This document shows positions 31,988-44,691 of a stretch of 51,000 nucleotides of DNA, in pieces. The notes under the pieces are model-generated. The model had not been told where the DNA came from. It did not search any database and saw only the letters and a program-made list of their open reading frames with translations. The DNA lies in the NCBI GenBank assembly GCA_016946835.1, contig JACVTC010000047.1, positions 250,001 through 301,000 of the forward strand, written 5' to 3'. The position numbers and the translations under genes are program-made. Within the stretch, counting starts at the first letter, position 1, and each line of letters opens with the position of its first letter. The stretch is from Neocallimastix lanati (nom. inval.). Lineage: Eukaryota; Neocallimastigomycota; Neocallimastigomycetes; Neocallimastigales; Neocallimastigaceae.

Positions 31988-33197
31988 TTTTATATTCCAA
32001 TAATTTATATATATATATATAAAGAAGGTTTTACTCATCCATTTATTATTTTTATTATTTAAAATTAAATTTACTTAATACTAAACTCTAATGTTACACC
32101 ATATTATATCTTTATATATTATTTTTGTTGTTATTTTTTTTATTAAAGTTCTTAATAATAATTACCTCTATTTTAATTTCATAAAATAATCTATACTATA
32201 TTTTGTTTTTTTATTTATATCACAAAAAAACATATATATATTTTAAACACTAATTTGTTAAATTTTTTAACTTTTGAAAATGTTAAAACTTTTCTATATT
32301 TAACTAATAATAAATATTATGTTATACAGTTTTATTTAATTAATTTCTTAAAGAATGTTGAATTAAAAAATACAAGCATTCTCTTATCATTAAACATTAG
32401 TGTATCAAAATTTAATCAAACAAAGTAATAAAAAACTTTTTATTAAAAATATTCTTAAAAAGATATCTTTCATATTACAAAAAAAAATAATAAAAATAAA
32501 AATAAAAGTGCAGTAAAATCATTCATATTTATATTTATCAATAATTTTAAAAATATATTAAAATTTTAATATATTTTATATAAAAATTTAAATTTATTAT
32601 ATATTAAGGTTTAGAAAGAAATGGAATTAAAAAAAATTTACAAATTTTATATTTTTAAGTTATTATATTCAAAATTAAAAATATTATATGTTAAATATTG
32701 TATAAAAAGATTATTTTGATTTAATAATATTGTTAATAAAATAAATTAACTAAAATAAACTTAATAATACTAACGATATATTAAATTTAAAATTAAAACG
32801 AAAATAATCATTCCATAAAAACAATTATACTGTAATATATAATAATTATATAATAGTTTATTATAACATATTCCGTATTATATAATTTTAAATAAAAATT
32901 ATATATAAATAATATATTTAATTAATATAGATTTGTATATATTTAAATAAAGTATAATCTAAAAAAAATATATATATATATATTTTTATCTATATTGTTT
33001 ATTCATAAATATTAATAGTTTCTTTACATTCTATTTTATTATTTTCAAAGATTATCAATTAATATAATATATTCTAAAGCATAGTAATGTTATATATCAA
33101 TACATTAAAAATATATAATATACTTTATATATTTATTTTCGTATTAGAAAATATTTAAAAATAAAGTTTAAATTAATCATTCATAATCTTTAATAAA

Positions 33198-33322
33198 AAA
33201 TATATATTTATATTTATATTTATATTTATATTTATATTTATATTTATATTTATATTTATATTTATATTTATATTTATATTTATATTTATATTTATATTTA
33301 TATTTATATTTATATTTATATT
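33198..33322. repeat. TTTATA hexanucleotide array
   Basis: About 20 perfect TTTATA units in tandem. Confidence 0.95.
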
Positions 33323-35806
33323 TGTTTGCTATATAATATAAATTATATACAGATTTTAAAATTTAATTCTATTCATATTTAAAATAATTAAATTTTTTGA
33401 GAGAAAAGGTTTTTAAATATATATATATATTTATTTAGTTAATAGAAAATAATAATAATAATAATATCTAATAATTAATTATTCATAAAACTTAATCATG
33501 ATTAAACCACACAAAAATTTTATTAAAATAGTATTATACCTTTTAATCTACTATAAAAAAAAAAAGAAGCATTTAGTTAAAATATTTTATAAAAGAATAT
33601 ATTTTTTTAAATAAATTATATATTTATATTTAAAAGATAAATATTAAAATAAAATTAAAATATTATATATTAAAGCATGTATTACAACATGTATTAATAC
33701 TATATAATGAATTAAATATTCTTTTTTTAGATGTGTATTGATCCTGTATTTCTTCGTAAATAAATTTATGTATGAATGACTTCAAATAATATTAATTAGA
33801 TTCAGAGAAGAATAATCCTTAATTCTATTTTAAATTTTTTCTTAATATTGTATATCATATTGTGTAGTATTAATTAATAATTATTTTCCTTTTTTTAAAA
33901 AAAATAAAAAAAAATTATAGCAAAACTTTTTTAGTTTTATTAATATATCAATTTATATTTATCAATATATATTATTTTCATTAATAGTAATTATATAATT
34001 CAATAAAAAAATGTTTTTTATTTTTTTTATTCATAAATTAATTTTTTTGATAGTAAAAATTTTTCATATCAAATAGTTAAATAGTTATATCATAGTCTTG
34101 ATTAAATAAATAAAATAATTATATATATATATATACATATTATTAAATCTTATAAAGATGTTTAAATAAAAGTTTATTTTTATAAAATTTTTATACTTTA
34201 ATAATTACAATTAAAATTTTTGTTTTTTATAAAAAAAAAATAATTATATAAAGCAGTAACTTTTTTTTTACATTTTATATTTATTTGATAAATAAATAAA
34301 TACAATAAGAAAGAAGTAAATAGAAAAAAGATGTTTTTAAATTGAATTCCTTTATAATATCTATATTTTTTATTTTAAAGATCCATTATAAATAATTAAA
34401 TTATTTAAAAAATGAGAAGGATTATGTAAAACTATTTAAAAAAAATAATAAATATAATATATATATTAAGAAAAGATTATTGTTTCCTTAAAATTATTTA
34501 TTAATTCAAAAATATTAAAAAAACGATGATCTATGATAAATAATTGATGAAATAATATAGAAAAAAAAATGCGAAGCATTTTTATTAATAATATTAAAAC
34601 ATAAAAAAAGGACAATGTATATAAATCTATAATTATTAAAAAAAATTTTTTTTATTCCTTTTGGAGAATTTAAAAAAATAAAAAAAAAATAAAAAATTTA
34701 ATTTATAATAATATATCATAAATCAAATAATTTTGTTATAAATATTATTCCAAAAAAGACTACATTTGAATGTACAATAACTTCTAATTAAAGCTAGAAT
34801 TAAATAAATAAATAAAATAATAATAATTAAATAAATAAATAAATAAATAGAATAATAAAAATTAAAGAAATAAATAAATAAAAATTGAATAAATAAGTAA
34901 AATAATAAAAATAAAATAATAAAGGATGTTTAAATTTACGTTTAATATGAAATAGTATTAGAAGATATATACAATAATTATCAATAAAAAAAATAATTAA
35001 TAATTCCTTTAATAAAATAATAATTCTTTTAATAATATATATATATAAATATATATATATAAATTATCCTAAAAAAAAATAATAGTTGATTCCTTTAATA
35101 AAATATTTTTATTATTTAATACAAATCTTTAAACAATAATTCAAAGATTACAAAGATTACATGTGTGATATCTGTGTGGTATTACCATATGTGTGGTATT
35201 ACCAAAAATAATTTCCCTAATAAATATAAAATATATCATAGTTTTTTAAAAAATTTTTTTTTTTAATATTTTGTGTATATTAAAATTGGACGAATGATCT
35301 AATAACAATACAATAGTATATTTATTTTAAAAATTTTAATTTAATAAACAAATAAAAAATTAAATTTTCATTTATTATAAAAAAAAATGATATTATATCA
35401 TAAATTAACATAAAAATGCTTTTTAATCATGATCTTAAATTATATAAAAAATCTATGAAGATTTATGGTAAAGTATTATATTCCGGTTGCACATATATCT
35501 GCGCTGTTAATTTTATATATATTAATTATATATATATTAAAAATTAAAATATTTTAAAAATCTCTTGTCATGAAAAGATTATTTCATAAACTTTTAAATA
35601 ATATTTATAAAAAAACTTTAATCACTATTAAAAAATTTATATATAGTAATATATTACAATATATTCATATTATATATTTATTTAAATTAATATTATATTC
35701 CTAACAATCAATCTAATTATAATTACAATAATTCAAATTAATATAATAAATTATGTATCATTTAAAATTAAAATGACATATTACCTTCATGATAATTCCA
35801 TGGCAT

Positions 35807-35845
<39 letters not shown>

Positions 35846-37344
35846 TGGCTGAAATTTTATTTAACAAATATAAATAATAATATTTTTTCCTTTAAATGTA
35901 TGTTTTGATAGTTTTATTATTCTTTTAACTTTTTAATGGATATTTAAACATTTTTTATGGTTATAATCATAAAATTTATGGGTTTTTTTTATTTTATTAA
36001 AATATACAACTATACAATAGTTACTAATTATTATAGAATAGAACAATTATTGAAATATTATTAATCTTATTAAACTTAATAAATAAATATAATATTCGAT
36101 TAACTAAATATATCAAATATATATATATACATATGTATAATAAAATAAAAAAAACATAAAATAAATAAATAAATAAATAAATTTAACCTTAATCTTTCTT
36201 ATTTATAATGTATTGTTATTATTATTATTAATTGATTTGATCATAATATGTATTTAATACAAACATGAATGAAATATTATAAAATTAAAATAACATAATT
36301 ATTTATTAACAATTTTAATTCAAAATCTTAATTAATATTTCATTCTAATAATTTTATTTGTTGTATTGGAATATAAAAATAATAATTTTTTATTAAAATT
36401 ATGTAAAAGGGAAAATGATACGAAAAATAAATTTAAAAATAATAAATATTCTAATTCATTTTATAATAAAAATTTTAAACTAAAATAATTAACTTTATTT
36501 GATATATTTTATTATTTTTTTAAAAATAGGTATTTCTTAAATAATCTATAATAAATATATAATTTATAATTATTTACTACAAACTATTAAGTTTTTTTCT
36601 TTGAATATATTCATTATAAACTTACTCATCCTTTTCATAGAATTTAAATTTTGAAAATTCAAAATATATAAATATAATTTATTATATATATTTTTAAAAA
36701 ATATATATATATATATATTTATATTAAATTATATTAATCTTTCCTTTTAATTTATTTACATAAATAATTATTTATTTAATTTATATTAATTATTTCATGC
36801 TATTATGTTAAATTACTATATTTCAATCGCATTAATTAAATATTTAATTCATGTAATATAAACATATGATATAATAATATAATATCATTTTTTCCAATAA
36901 ATATATTTTTTTATGTTAATTAATTTTTAATAGATATTCCTATATCATAATTTTAATTCTGTTAAAAATAAATATTTAATTAATAATTTTTCATTTTTAT
37001 AATAAGGTAATTATTTATTTTCTTTAATAAAAGCTACTTTTTTTTTCTTTTTGTAAAACGCACAATTTAATATATTTATATGTATTCAATATATTTTTGT
37101 ATTTATGTTATGAGTCCATTAATATTTATTTTAATAAATTTTTATTTATTTTTAATTTTATTAAATATTCATAACACATAAAATTCTTTCATTTTCTTAA
37201 CAAAAAAATAAAAAAAAAAAAAAAAAAGCAAGAAAAAGCAAGAAAAAGCAAGAAAAGCAAGAAAAAAAATTAAAAAATTAAAAAAAAAAAAAAAAAATAG
37301 TTATTATAATTATATTTACAATATCATAAAATTTATTAATTGTC

Positions 37345-37386
<42 letters not shown>

Positions 37387-38665
37387 TTTATGAATATTTA
37401 GCTTTAAAATAGAATTATTCTTTTTTAATAAATGTTTTTATTTCATTTCTTAATATTTTCTTTTTATTCTATTTAATTTTATTTTTTAATTAAAAATTTT
37501 TATAAAAACAACAATCATTATTTAGAATTTCTATTCAATTTTTATGGTTATTTTCATCATCGTAATAACCGTAATAACTTTGTTTTTATTATTATTATTA
37601 TTATTTTAATTAATATAATATTTTATCTTTTTTAAAAAAATAAATAAATAAATAGATATATAATAATTTTTATTATTGCCAAAATATATATAGATATTTC
37701 TGATTTTAATATTAATTTTAATAAAAAAAAATATGAATTTAATATCCTTTTTTTAAAAAAATATATATATATATATTACATTTTATTTGATTTTATTGTA
37801 TTATATATGTATTATATATATTATATATTTTTTTTTATTTTAATTTTATTGTATGTTATTTTATTTTTCTTTCATTATTTATTTGTTATTTTTATAAATA
37901 TTTTCCTCTTTAAATATATAATATAGTCAAATAAAATAACATAAATATTAAATATTAGATTATTATGCTGTTTATTATTTATAATATATTCTTTCATAAT
38001 CATCTTTATTGAATATTTTTTTTTTTCCTGATAAATTTCTATTAAAAATAATTTAATATTTAAAATTTATTTGATTATTAAAAAAAATATGGTATAATTA
38101 ATTAAAAAAAAAAAATTAATATATTATTATATACTATAATATAAAATATAAATTTAATATATAATATAAACTTTGAAATAATAAATAGCATAGAATAGAG
38201 AATGTACTATTTTAATTAAAGTATATATTATAATTAATAAATTTATATCTTTTTATATACTTTTAAATATATATTAAGAAAAGAGAATTTTCCATATATG
38301 CGGATTTTAAATATAAGCTTTTTTTTTATTTTAATTTTTATCAAAAAAATTTTTTTTTTAAAATTTATTTTTATCTTTCGCTTAATTATATTTTTATAAA
38401 TTATAAGATTATATTTAAAATATTATGAATATAAAGCTTTCTTTTTTTTTTTTTTTTATTTTATTTTCGTTTATTAATTTATTTTATTATATTAATTCAA
38501 ATATGTTTTTTTTTTTTTTTTAATTTTTTTTTTTAAAAAGTATGACAATAACAATGAAATGTATGATATAACTTATTATTGTGCAATATTATGTCTGAGT
38601 AATAATTTATATAATTCTTTAAAATAATGTATTTTTTTTTTTTTTAAAGAAATTAATTTTAAGCA

Positions 38666-38669
<4 letters not shown>

Positions 38670-38726
<57 letters not shown>
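38670..38726. repeat. 57-nt A homopolymer
   Basis: The longest uninterrupted homopolymer in the window. The true length is uncertain because sequencing and assembly are least reliable here. Confidence 0.9.
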
Positions 38727-38728
<2 letters not shown>

Positions 38729-38843
38729 AGATTTTATCTTTTTTCTTAATAACACAATAGTCACTTTTAAGAAATAATTCTAACAATGTCAATAAAATAA
38801 TCCATAACAATAATATTATGAGTAGAAGAAAAAGATGCAATAC

Positions 38844-38896
<53 letters not shown>

Positions 38897-39217
38897 TAAT
38901 TTTTAACAAACAAAAATAAAAATATTTATTACCAAAAGAAAAATAATAATTTATTTTGTATATAGTTAAAAAATTTACATATATTATTATAAAAAAAAAA
39001 AAAACTATATAGTAATGAGTAACAAAAAATTAGATACAATAAATTAAATTTGACGTTTGAATGTACATTTTGAAAATATTAAATTTTCTTAGCTTTTCCT
39101 TTAAGATTTAAAAAAAAAAAAAAAAAAAACAAAGATAAATATTTAATTTTAATTTTTTTAATCATGAAAATCATTATTCATTCTAATTAAAACCTAAAGA
39201 TATCAAATTTCAGAAAT

Positions 39218-39257
39218 TGTGTGGAAAAATATATTTTAAAATATATTTTTCCACACA
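39218..39257. repeat. Perfect 40-bp palindrome
   Basis: The left arm TGTGTGGAAAAATATATTTT is followed at once by its exact reverse complement, with no spacer. It lies about 35 bp before the first copy of the 39291/40313 direct repeat at the left edge of the multicopy-element mosaic. Confidence 0.95.
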
Positions 39258-39290
39258 TTTTTTAATTTTTTATTTATTTACATTTTTTTT

Positions 39291-39384
39291 TGTCCGATTA
39301 AATAATTAATATGACTGTAAAATAAATAATTTTTAAATGTGATTACAGATTATAACTATAAGAAATTTTGTATTTTTTTTGTTA

Positions 39385-39427
<43 letters not shown>

Positions 39428-39710
39428 GGTTTTATTAAAAACTTTTCATTATCTTACAAGTCCTAAAATTAATTTACTATCTAAAAGATTTAATGCTACT
39501 ACTATAGATTATTCCAAAGCACCATTATATTTATGCATGTTTGAAAAAAATAATAAAGATTATTGAGAATTATTCAATTAAATGGGAAAAATTAATTTCT
39601 AATATACAAATACAATATAACATCACAAATAATTATATAATAAAGGGAAATTTTTCAAATAAAATATTATTATTTTAAAATGAAAGGTAAAATTAAACCA
39701 TTTTAACTTT
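39291..39710 (+). pseudogene. Decayed module of an unrecognised multicopy element (copy 1)
   Basis: It begins with CCGATTAAATAATTAATATG, repeated at 40315, then an A tract and GTGGTTTTATTAAAAACTTT. The following segment carries a frame with LLSKRFNATTIDYSKAP and MFEKNNKDY, then stops. The same segment occurs at about 43765-44005 (for example TTTAATGCTACTACTATA in both, and AAAGATTATT followed by GAATT), continuing into ATTATTATTTTAA and TTAAACCAT. Two copies with matching coding-like texture show a repeated gene or element, but I recognise no domain. Confidence 0.55.
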
Positions 39711-40017
39711 TTTTTTTTTTTTTTTAATTTTTTCTTTTTCATATAAAACTAATAATTTTGTTTTAAAAGGTTTCAACTTGAGTAGTAAGTGCTTTACTAA
39801 TATTATAGAATTATGAATCAGAAATTTGTTTGAACTCTATATGAAATGGTTTTAATAACATAATTAATACAATTTTTTTTTTTTTTTTTTTTAGTAAATT
39901 CACTATAGAAAAACATAATACATAATTATTTATTTTATTTTAATTTTAATTTATTTTTATTTTTATTTTTTTTTTTATTAATATTATTATCTTTTTTTTT
40001 TTTGGAATAGTATTATT

Positions 40018-40150
40018 GTATTCACAGTATTTATCTAAACAAACAGACTATTTTGATCCAGTCGGTCAGGACAATACAGGTTACTGCAGTGGTCGGGGAC
40101 TCGAATTGTACTTTTTTAAGTGTGTTTATGTATTTTTATTTAAAACAACC
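40018..40150 (+). other. GC-rich island of unknown nature, faintly tRNA-like
   Basis: The stretch about 40050-40115 is near 50% GC in surroundings below 20%. It contains a D-arm-like TCC-AGTCGGTCA-GGA (three paired bases with GG in the loop) and, 32 bases on, GGGGACTCGAATT, resembling a B box (GGTTCGAATCC) with changes. Anticodon and T stems do not pair well, so it is not a functional tRNA. A tRNA-derived SINE relic or decayed coding sequence (one frame reads DPVGQDNTGYCSGRGLEL) are both possible. Confidence 0.3.
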
Positions 40151-40156
40151 GGATGT

Positions 40157-40187
<31 letters not shown>

Positions 40188-40312
40188 TTTGATTATCATC
40201 TATAAGTATTTATTAAAATTATTAAAAAAAAAATATGAAGTAATTCATTTTATTTTTTTGTTTTATTTATTGTTTTTATTGTTTTTTTTTTTTTTGTTTG
40301 TTTGTTTTATTT

Positions 40313-41250
40313 TGACCGATTAAATAATTAATATGGTTATAAAATAAAATTTTTTTTCAAATATGATTAATATGATTATAGTAATGAATTTAGTAATATT
40401 AAAATTTATGTTTTTTTGTTAAAAAAAAAAAAAAAGTGGTTTAATTAACTACTTTTCATTTACATAGAGATATATCACATTATAAATGTCAAGATTGGGA
40501 TAAAGGCAATAAAATGTTATTAGACAAATTAAAAAATTTTCCATCAAAAAAAAAGAAATTATAAGCTTTTATTGGGATAGAGATATGGCAGGAAAACCAA
40601 TCAAGGCTAAAACTTATGAGAAAAATGAATTTGAGAAATCTAGAGACTTCTTAAAACTCAAGTTTAAGTATCCTGAATATAGCATTGGTTTCCGATGGGT
40701 ACTTCGTGCCAGAATTGAATATGAATTCGATGTTCGTGTTGCCAAAGCCGCCAATATGATTAAAGATAACTGTTCCAGAACGATGTCCTTGTTATTATAG
40801 AGAAAATAGTAATCCTTGATTGGAACATTGGTTTTTCCAAATGTTATCTTTTTTGTGAATTTCAAATGGAATATTTTAAGGATATTGAAATTCTTTATGA
40901 AAAAAATTTTTTATAATTTCCAAATATTGACCAATATCAAATAATAATGTAAACACTGTTATCACAGATATGAATAATATAAAATCAAGTATGGATTCTA
41001 ATAGTAATAACGAAGTATATAATAATAATAGCAATAATTGAAATAATATTGTTAAAAACAGTAATAGTATTGATAGAGAAAAATTGGAATATGAATGTTA
41101 GTGATGGTGAAAATAATAGTAGTATCATTACTAATTATATAGTGAATAGGTCAAATAGCCATCATTGTGTTAATATATTGGTAATTTTCTGAATAATATG
41201 TGTATAAATATTATATATGGTATGTTACCGATTATATAACTAAGAGGTTT
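40313..41250 (+). pseudogene. Decayed gene of an unrecognised multicopy element (copy 1, second part)
   Basis: After a second copy of the 39291 repeat (40313-40470), plus-strand frames read DISHYKCQDWDKGNK (about 40473-40520), then FYWDRDMAGKPIK through ANMIKDNC (about 40570-40780; the open part is 40585-40800), then in shifted frames CPCYYRENSNP, GFSKCYLFCEFQMEYFKDIE and NIDQYQ. Several Cys residues (NC..RCPC, KC..FC) hint at a zinc-binding segment. From 40925 an Asn-rich tail (VITDMNNIKSSMDSN) follows. Positions 40925-41245 match the reverse complement of about 45245-45460. Stops and frameshifts make it a pseudogene. I do not recognise the family. Confidence 0.5.
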
Positions 41251-41263
41251 TTAAATATAGTGG

Positions 41264-41303
41264 TTAGGGTTACAAGTAAGTATATATTAGGGTTAAGGTT
41301 AGG
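41264..41303 (+). repeat. Interstitial telomere-like TTAGGG motifs
   Basis: TTAGGGTT at 41264 and TTAGGGTTAAGGTTAGG at 41287, just past the end of the multicopy-element match. Only two exact TTAGGG hexamers, so this is a short patch and not an array. Confidence 0.5.
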
Positions 41304-41510
41304 TAATAATTTAACAATGTAATTTATAAATGTTTTAAAATAAAGCCATACATTTTTAGATATTCAAAAGAAATAATAATATATTTTTACAATTAAATAT
41401 TATAAAATAACTATTTCAAAAGAAATTATAATATATTCTATTAAAAAAGAATTGTAAAAAATTATTTTTATTATTTATTTAATTATTAAAAAAAGCATGC
41501 TACAAACGAA

Positions 41511-41602
41511 AATACGCTACATTGCGAAATGCACAATTGCTAAATGCACTATCCTCCATGATTTTATTTTAGGGAGAGTTGCATTTCGCCAAGTGTCGTA
41601 TT
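41511..41602. repeat. Hairpin/TIR-like element
   Basis: The arm at 41511-41533 (AATACGCTAC then ATTGCGAAATGCA) is an imperfect reverse complement of 41580-41602 (TGCATTTCGC then CAAGTGTCGTATT), with a 46-bp spacer. A third, direct copy of the left arm is at 41871-41892 (AATACACCATATAGCGAAATGC), and both copies are followed by TATAATATTTATTTAwTAATCAATATT-like flanks. This resembles a small non-autonomous inverted-repeat element and a partial copy. Confidence 0.6.
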
Positions 41603-41892
41603 GATATGAATAAATAAATGCAACTGTCCCTGTTATTTTTAATATTTAATTATAAAAAATATATTTATAATATTTATTTAATAATCAATATTATTTTATT
41701 ATTATTTATTATTTTTTTTAATATTTAAATATTTACTTTAAGAAAATAAATAACATCAATATTAATAATATTTTAATTGAATCTAGTCTCTTTTAATTTA
41801 TTTATTTATTTATTTATTCATAATAATCTTCAATTGTTGAATGCAACCTGGTGAAATGTAATATTATAATAATACACCATATAGCGAAATGC

Positions 41893-43344
41893 CTCACTCC
41901 TGAATAAATGAATGAAATGTTTTTTTAAAACTTTTTATAATATTTATTTATTAATCAATATTATTATTTTAATATTATTTTTTTTATAATATATATTTAG
42001 TATATGGTAAAATAGAAATATAATAATTATAAATAATTATTTATAATATTTAATTATAAAAATAAATTTAACTATAAAGATATATTTTAATTTTTTTTTA
42101 AAAAAAATATTAAAATAATTTTTAAATATATCAGTATATTTTTTATTTTGTAAAAAATAATATTACTGTAACAATATTTTTATTCTAATTATAAATATGT
42201 ATTTTTAAAATACTATTATTAAATTATAAATTTGTATTTTAATATTCTTAAGCTAACCTATTCCAATAAAGATTAAAAATACTTTAATTGTATTTATTTA
42301 TTCTCTTTTAAAATAATTTTAACACTTAATAAATTATAATTATGTACGACAAAATTTATTTAGTCAATTTTCTGTCATTTCTTAATAATTTTAATATTTA
42401 AATCATTTAGGCATTTCAATCATAATTTAATGAAATCATTTTTAACATAATATAATTTCCATAATTTTGTAATATTTAATCAAAGCTTTAATTTCCTCAG
42501 TCCATATTATTTTTTTTTTTTTTTTTTTTTTTTTTTGGAATTCAAGCAGTTCTCCTTTCGTAGTCAATGCAATATTTGGATTCTTCTTCTTGCAATTCTA
42601 ATAATAATTGAAAAAACGTTTTTTTTTTTTCTTTTCTTTTTTTTTTTTTTCAAATAATTTTTTTAAGTATTTATTAAAAGATTTTGAAGCATTATTTATG
42701 ATATGTTCAATATTATCATAATTATTTCAATTTTTAATTTCATAGCTAATTAAATAGGTTTTTTTTAAAATATTCTAAAAATTCCAAATAATTGAACATA
42801 ATTATATTCTTGGCATTCACTTTTTATTTTACTATAAATATCATATATATAATATATATTCAGGGTTAATAAAAGGAAGTTCGAAATATTTTGATAATAA
42901 ATATATAAATCTTTTTTTTTTTTTTATTATTTTAATGATTAATTTTAATAATATATATTTTTAATTATATATATTTTAAATGAAAGATTAATTTAATCCA
43001 AATCTTATTTTTTTAATTCTTATTTTAAATTATTCCATATTTTTAGTGTAACTGATATATAAAATGTATTAGTATAAAAATTTTTATATTATAATTTTAA
43101 TTTATTTATATTTATTTTTATATTTAATAACAATTATTATTTTCATTATTATTATAAAAATATTATTATTGATGTTTCTATAATTATTGCTACAGTTTAT
43201 ATTATTTATTTATTTATTATTTATTATATATTATTTATTATTAATTTATTACATAAAATGCTCAAAAAAAAATCTTTTTTATGTTTTCCTAAAGTACTTA
43301 ATTATTATTTTTATTAATTTATATATATATATATATTTTTAAAC
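41893..43344. other. AT-rich spacer, no gene seen
   Basis: Mostly simple AT sequence with T tracts at 42511-42537 and 42619-42650 and TA-rich stretches. The only coding-like patch is on the minus strand, listed separately (42460-42610). No RNA gene seen. Confidence 0.5.
42460..42610 (-). pseudogene. Short decayed coding fragment
   Basis: Minus-strand frames read NPNIALTTKGELLEF (about 42595-42540) and, after a T/A tract, WTEEIKALIKYYKIM (about 42510-42465). The second resembles the start of a SANT/Myb-like helix pair (WTxEE...LIKYY). No continuous frame joins them. Confidence 0.25.
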
Positions 43345-43745
43345 GATAAGGATTGCTATTCCGATGGTACAAACACAAACTAACCAGGAACATCAACGTT
43401 GAAAATGCAGTAAGACGGGATAGCAAGACCAATGCCTCTGAAGGAGAAGACGATAATTTTTTTCAAATAGTCAGTTCAAACTCTAATTCGAAATAGGAAT
43501 TTCTTTCAAAACATAAATATTACAATCTTGAGGTGAAGTTCGTTTCATATTAACTTTTTTCTGAATTTATTTATACACTTTATTTTGAATATTACTTTTA
43601 TTTCACATTACCATTTTAAATATGATTATGTTCTAATTGAACAGATAAATTTATTTTTTTATCAATTGAATATTTTTTATATAAAAATGAATAAATGGAT
43701 AAATAAATAAAGTATATAGTTCGCAATAATTGCAGCTGTAAAAAA
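43345..43745 (+). repeat. Inverted-repeat arm, left (module of multicopy element)
   Basis: From AAGGATTGCTATTCCGA (43350) to GCAATAATTGCAGCTGTAAAA (43745) this matches the reverse complement of 44602-45040 along its whole length, with scattered substitutions and small indels. Here the frame is broken (for example a stop after SNSNSK), whereas the right arm keeps it longer. It is coding-derived and not a classical terminal repeat. Confidence 0.8.
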
Positions 43746-44601
43746 AAAAAAAAAAAAATTTATTTCCTTTACAAGTCTTAAAAATAATAGACTATCTAAA
43801 CGATTTAATGCTACTACTATAATTTATGCCAAAACATGTTATATTGATTAAAGATTAAAAAAAAATTAAAGATTATTGGGAATTGTTCAATGAAATGGGG
43901 GTAAATCTAATTTACACTATTAACTCACATATAAATATACAAAAAATGGAAAAATTTCAAATGAAATAATTATTATTTTAATATGAAATAAATTTAAACC
44001 ATATTAAAATTTATTTATTTATTTATTTATTAATTTATTTTTATTTTTATTTTTATTTTTTTTTTTTTTTTTTTTTTTTTGAAAATCAACCTACAGACTT
44101 GATATTTCCTTTGATATTTGAAAATTTCAAGAAAATGTGATGTGGTAATTCCATATTCATCGATTGAGGTAACTTTATCTCTAAAAGAAATTTTTTTCTT
44201 TTATTACATATAATGGATCTAGTTTTATTCATACTTATACTGATGCAGGAGGAAATATAATTAATAGACAATCAGCTATTTGGATATACAATTTTAATTA
44301 GAAAGAGTCAAATTATAACGGTTATTAAAAAAAAATAAGCAATCTTTTATCACAATAACTATAGAATGAAATTGAATATATTATAAAAAATAGTATAATG
44401 AATAAAAAGATTTATTATAATTTAGAAAGAAATTTGATAATAATAATAATAGGAATATCTATGTTAATGGATGAATTAGTAAAACAATAATTTCAAATAC
44501 AATAAATAAATAAATAATAAATTAAAACATATTCACAAAGTCAAAATTAAAATTAAAATGGAATATACATATAAATATATTATTATTATTATTATTTTTT
44601 A
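43746..44601 (+). pseudogene. Core between inverted arms: second copy of the 39440 module plus decayed coding
   Basis: About 43765-44005 is the second copy of the 39440-39705 module (KDYWELFNEMG readable here, where copy 1 has stops). About 44080-44280 holds plus-strand fragments such as VVIPYSSIEVTLSLKEI and FIHTYTDAGGNIINRQSAIW in different frames, with Asn-rich or simple sequence after it. The whole is broken by stops and I recognise no domain. Confidence 0.5.
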
Positions 44602-44660
44602 CAGCTGCAATTATTGCGAACTTTAAACTTTATTTATTTATTCATTTTTTAATTATAAGA

Positions 44661-44691
<31 letters not shown>

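Larger units (their letters stand above)
31496..39049. other. Long AT-rich gene desert
   Basis: In 7.5 kb I find no reading frame with codon-like texture, no tRNA and no transposon motif. It contains T and A tracts (31621-31642, 31951-31980, 35809-35843, 37352-37383, and 57 A at 38670-38726), a TTTATA hexamer array (33198-33322), a purine patch before the zinc-finger gene (31750-31796), a GCAAGAAAAA tandem (37227-37262), a short direct repeat TGTGTGGTATTACCA (35173 and 35190), and an A tract running into a TA run (38844-38898). The zinc-finger promoter should be within its first kilobase. Confidence 0.6.

Noticed and set aside
40585-40865. 71-codon plus-strand ORF (MAGKPIKAK) and antisense ORF as intact genes
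   Set aside because: Coding texture continues both before the ATG and after the stop in shifted frames, so the ORF is a fragment of a longer decayed gene; the antisense ORF is a shadow.
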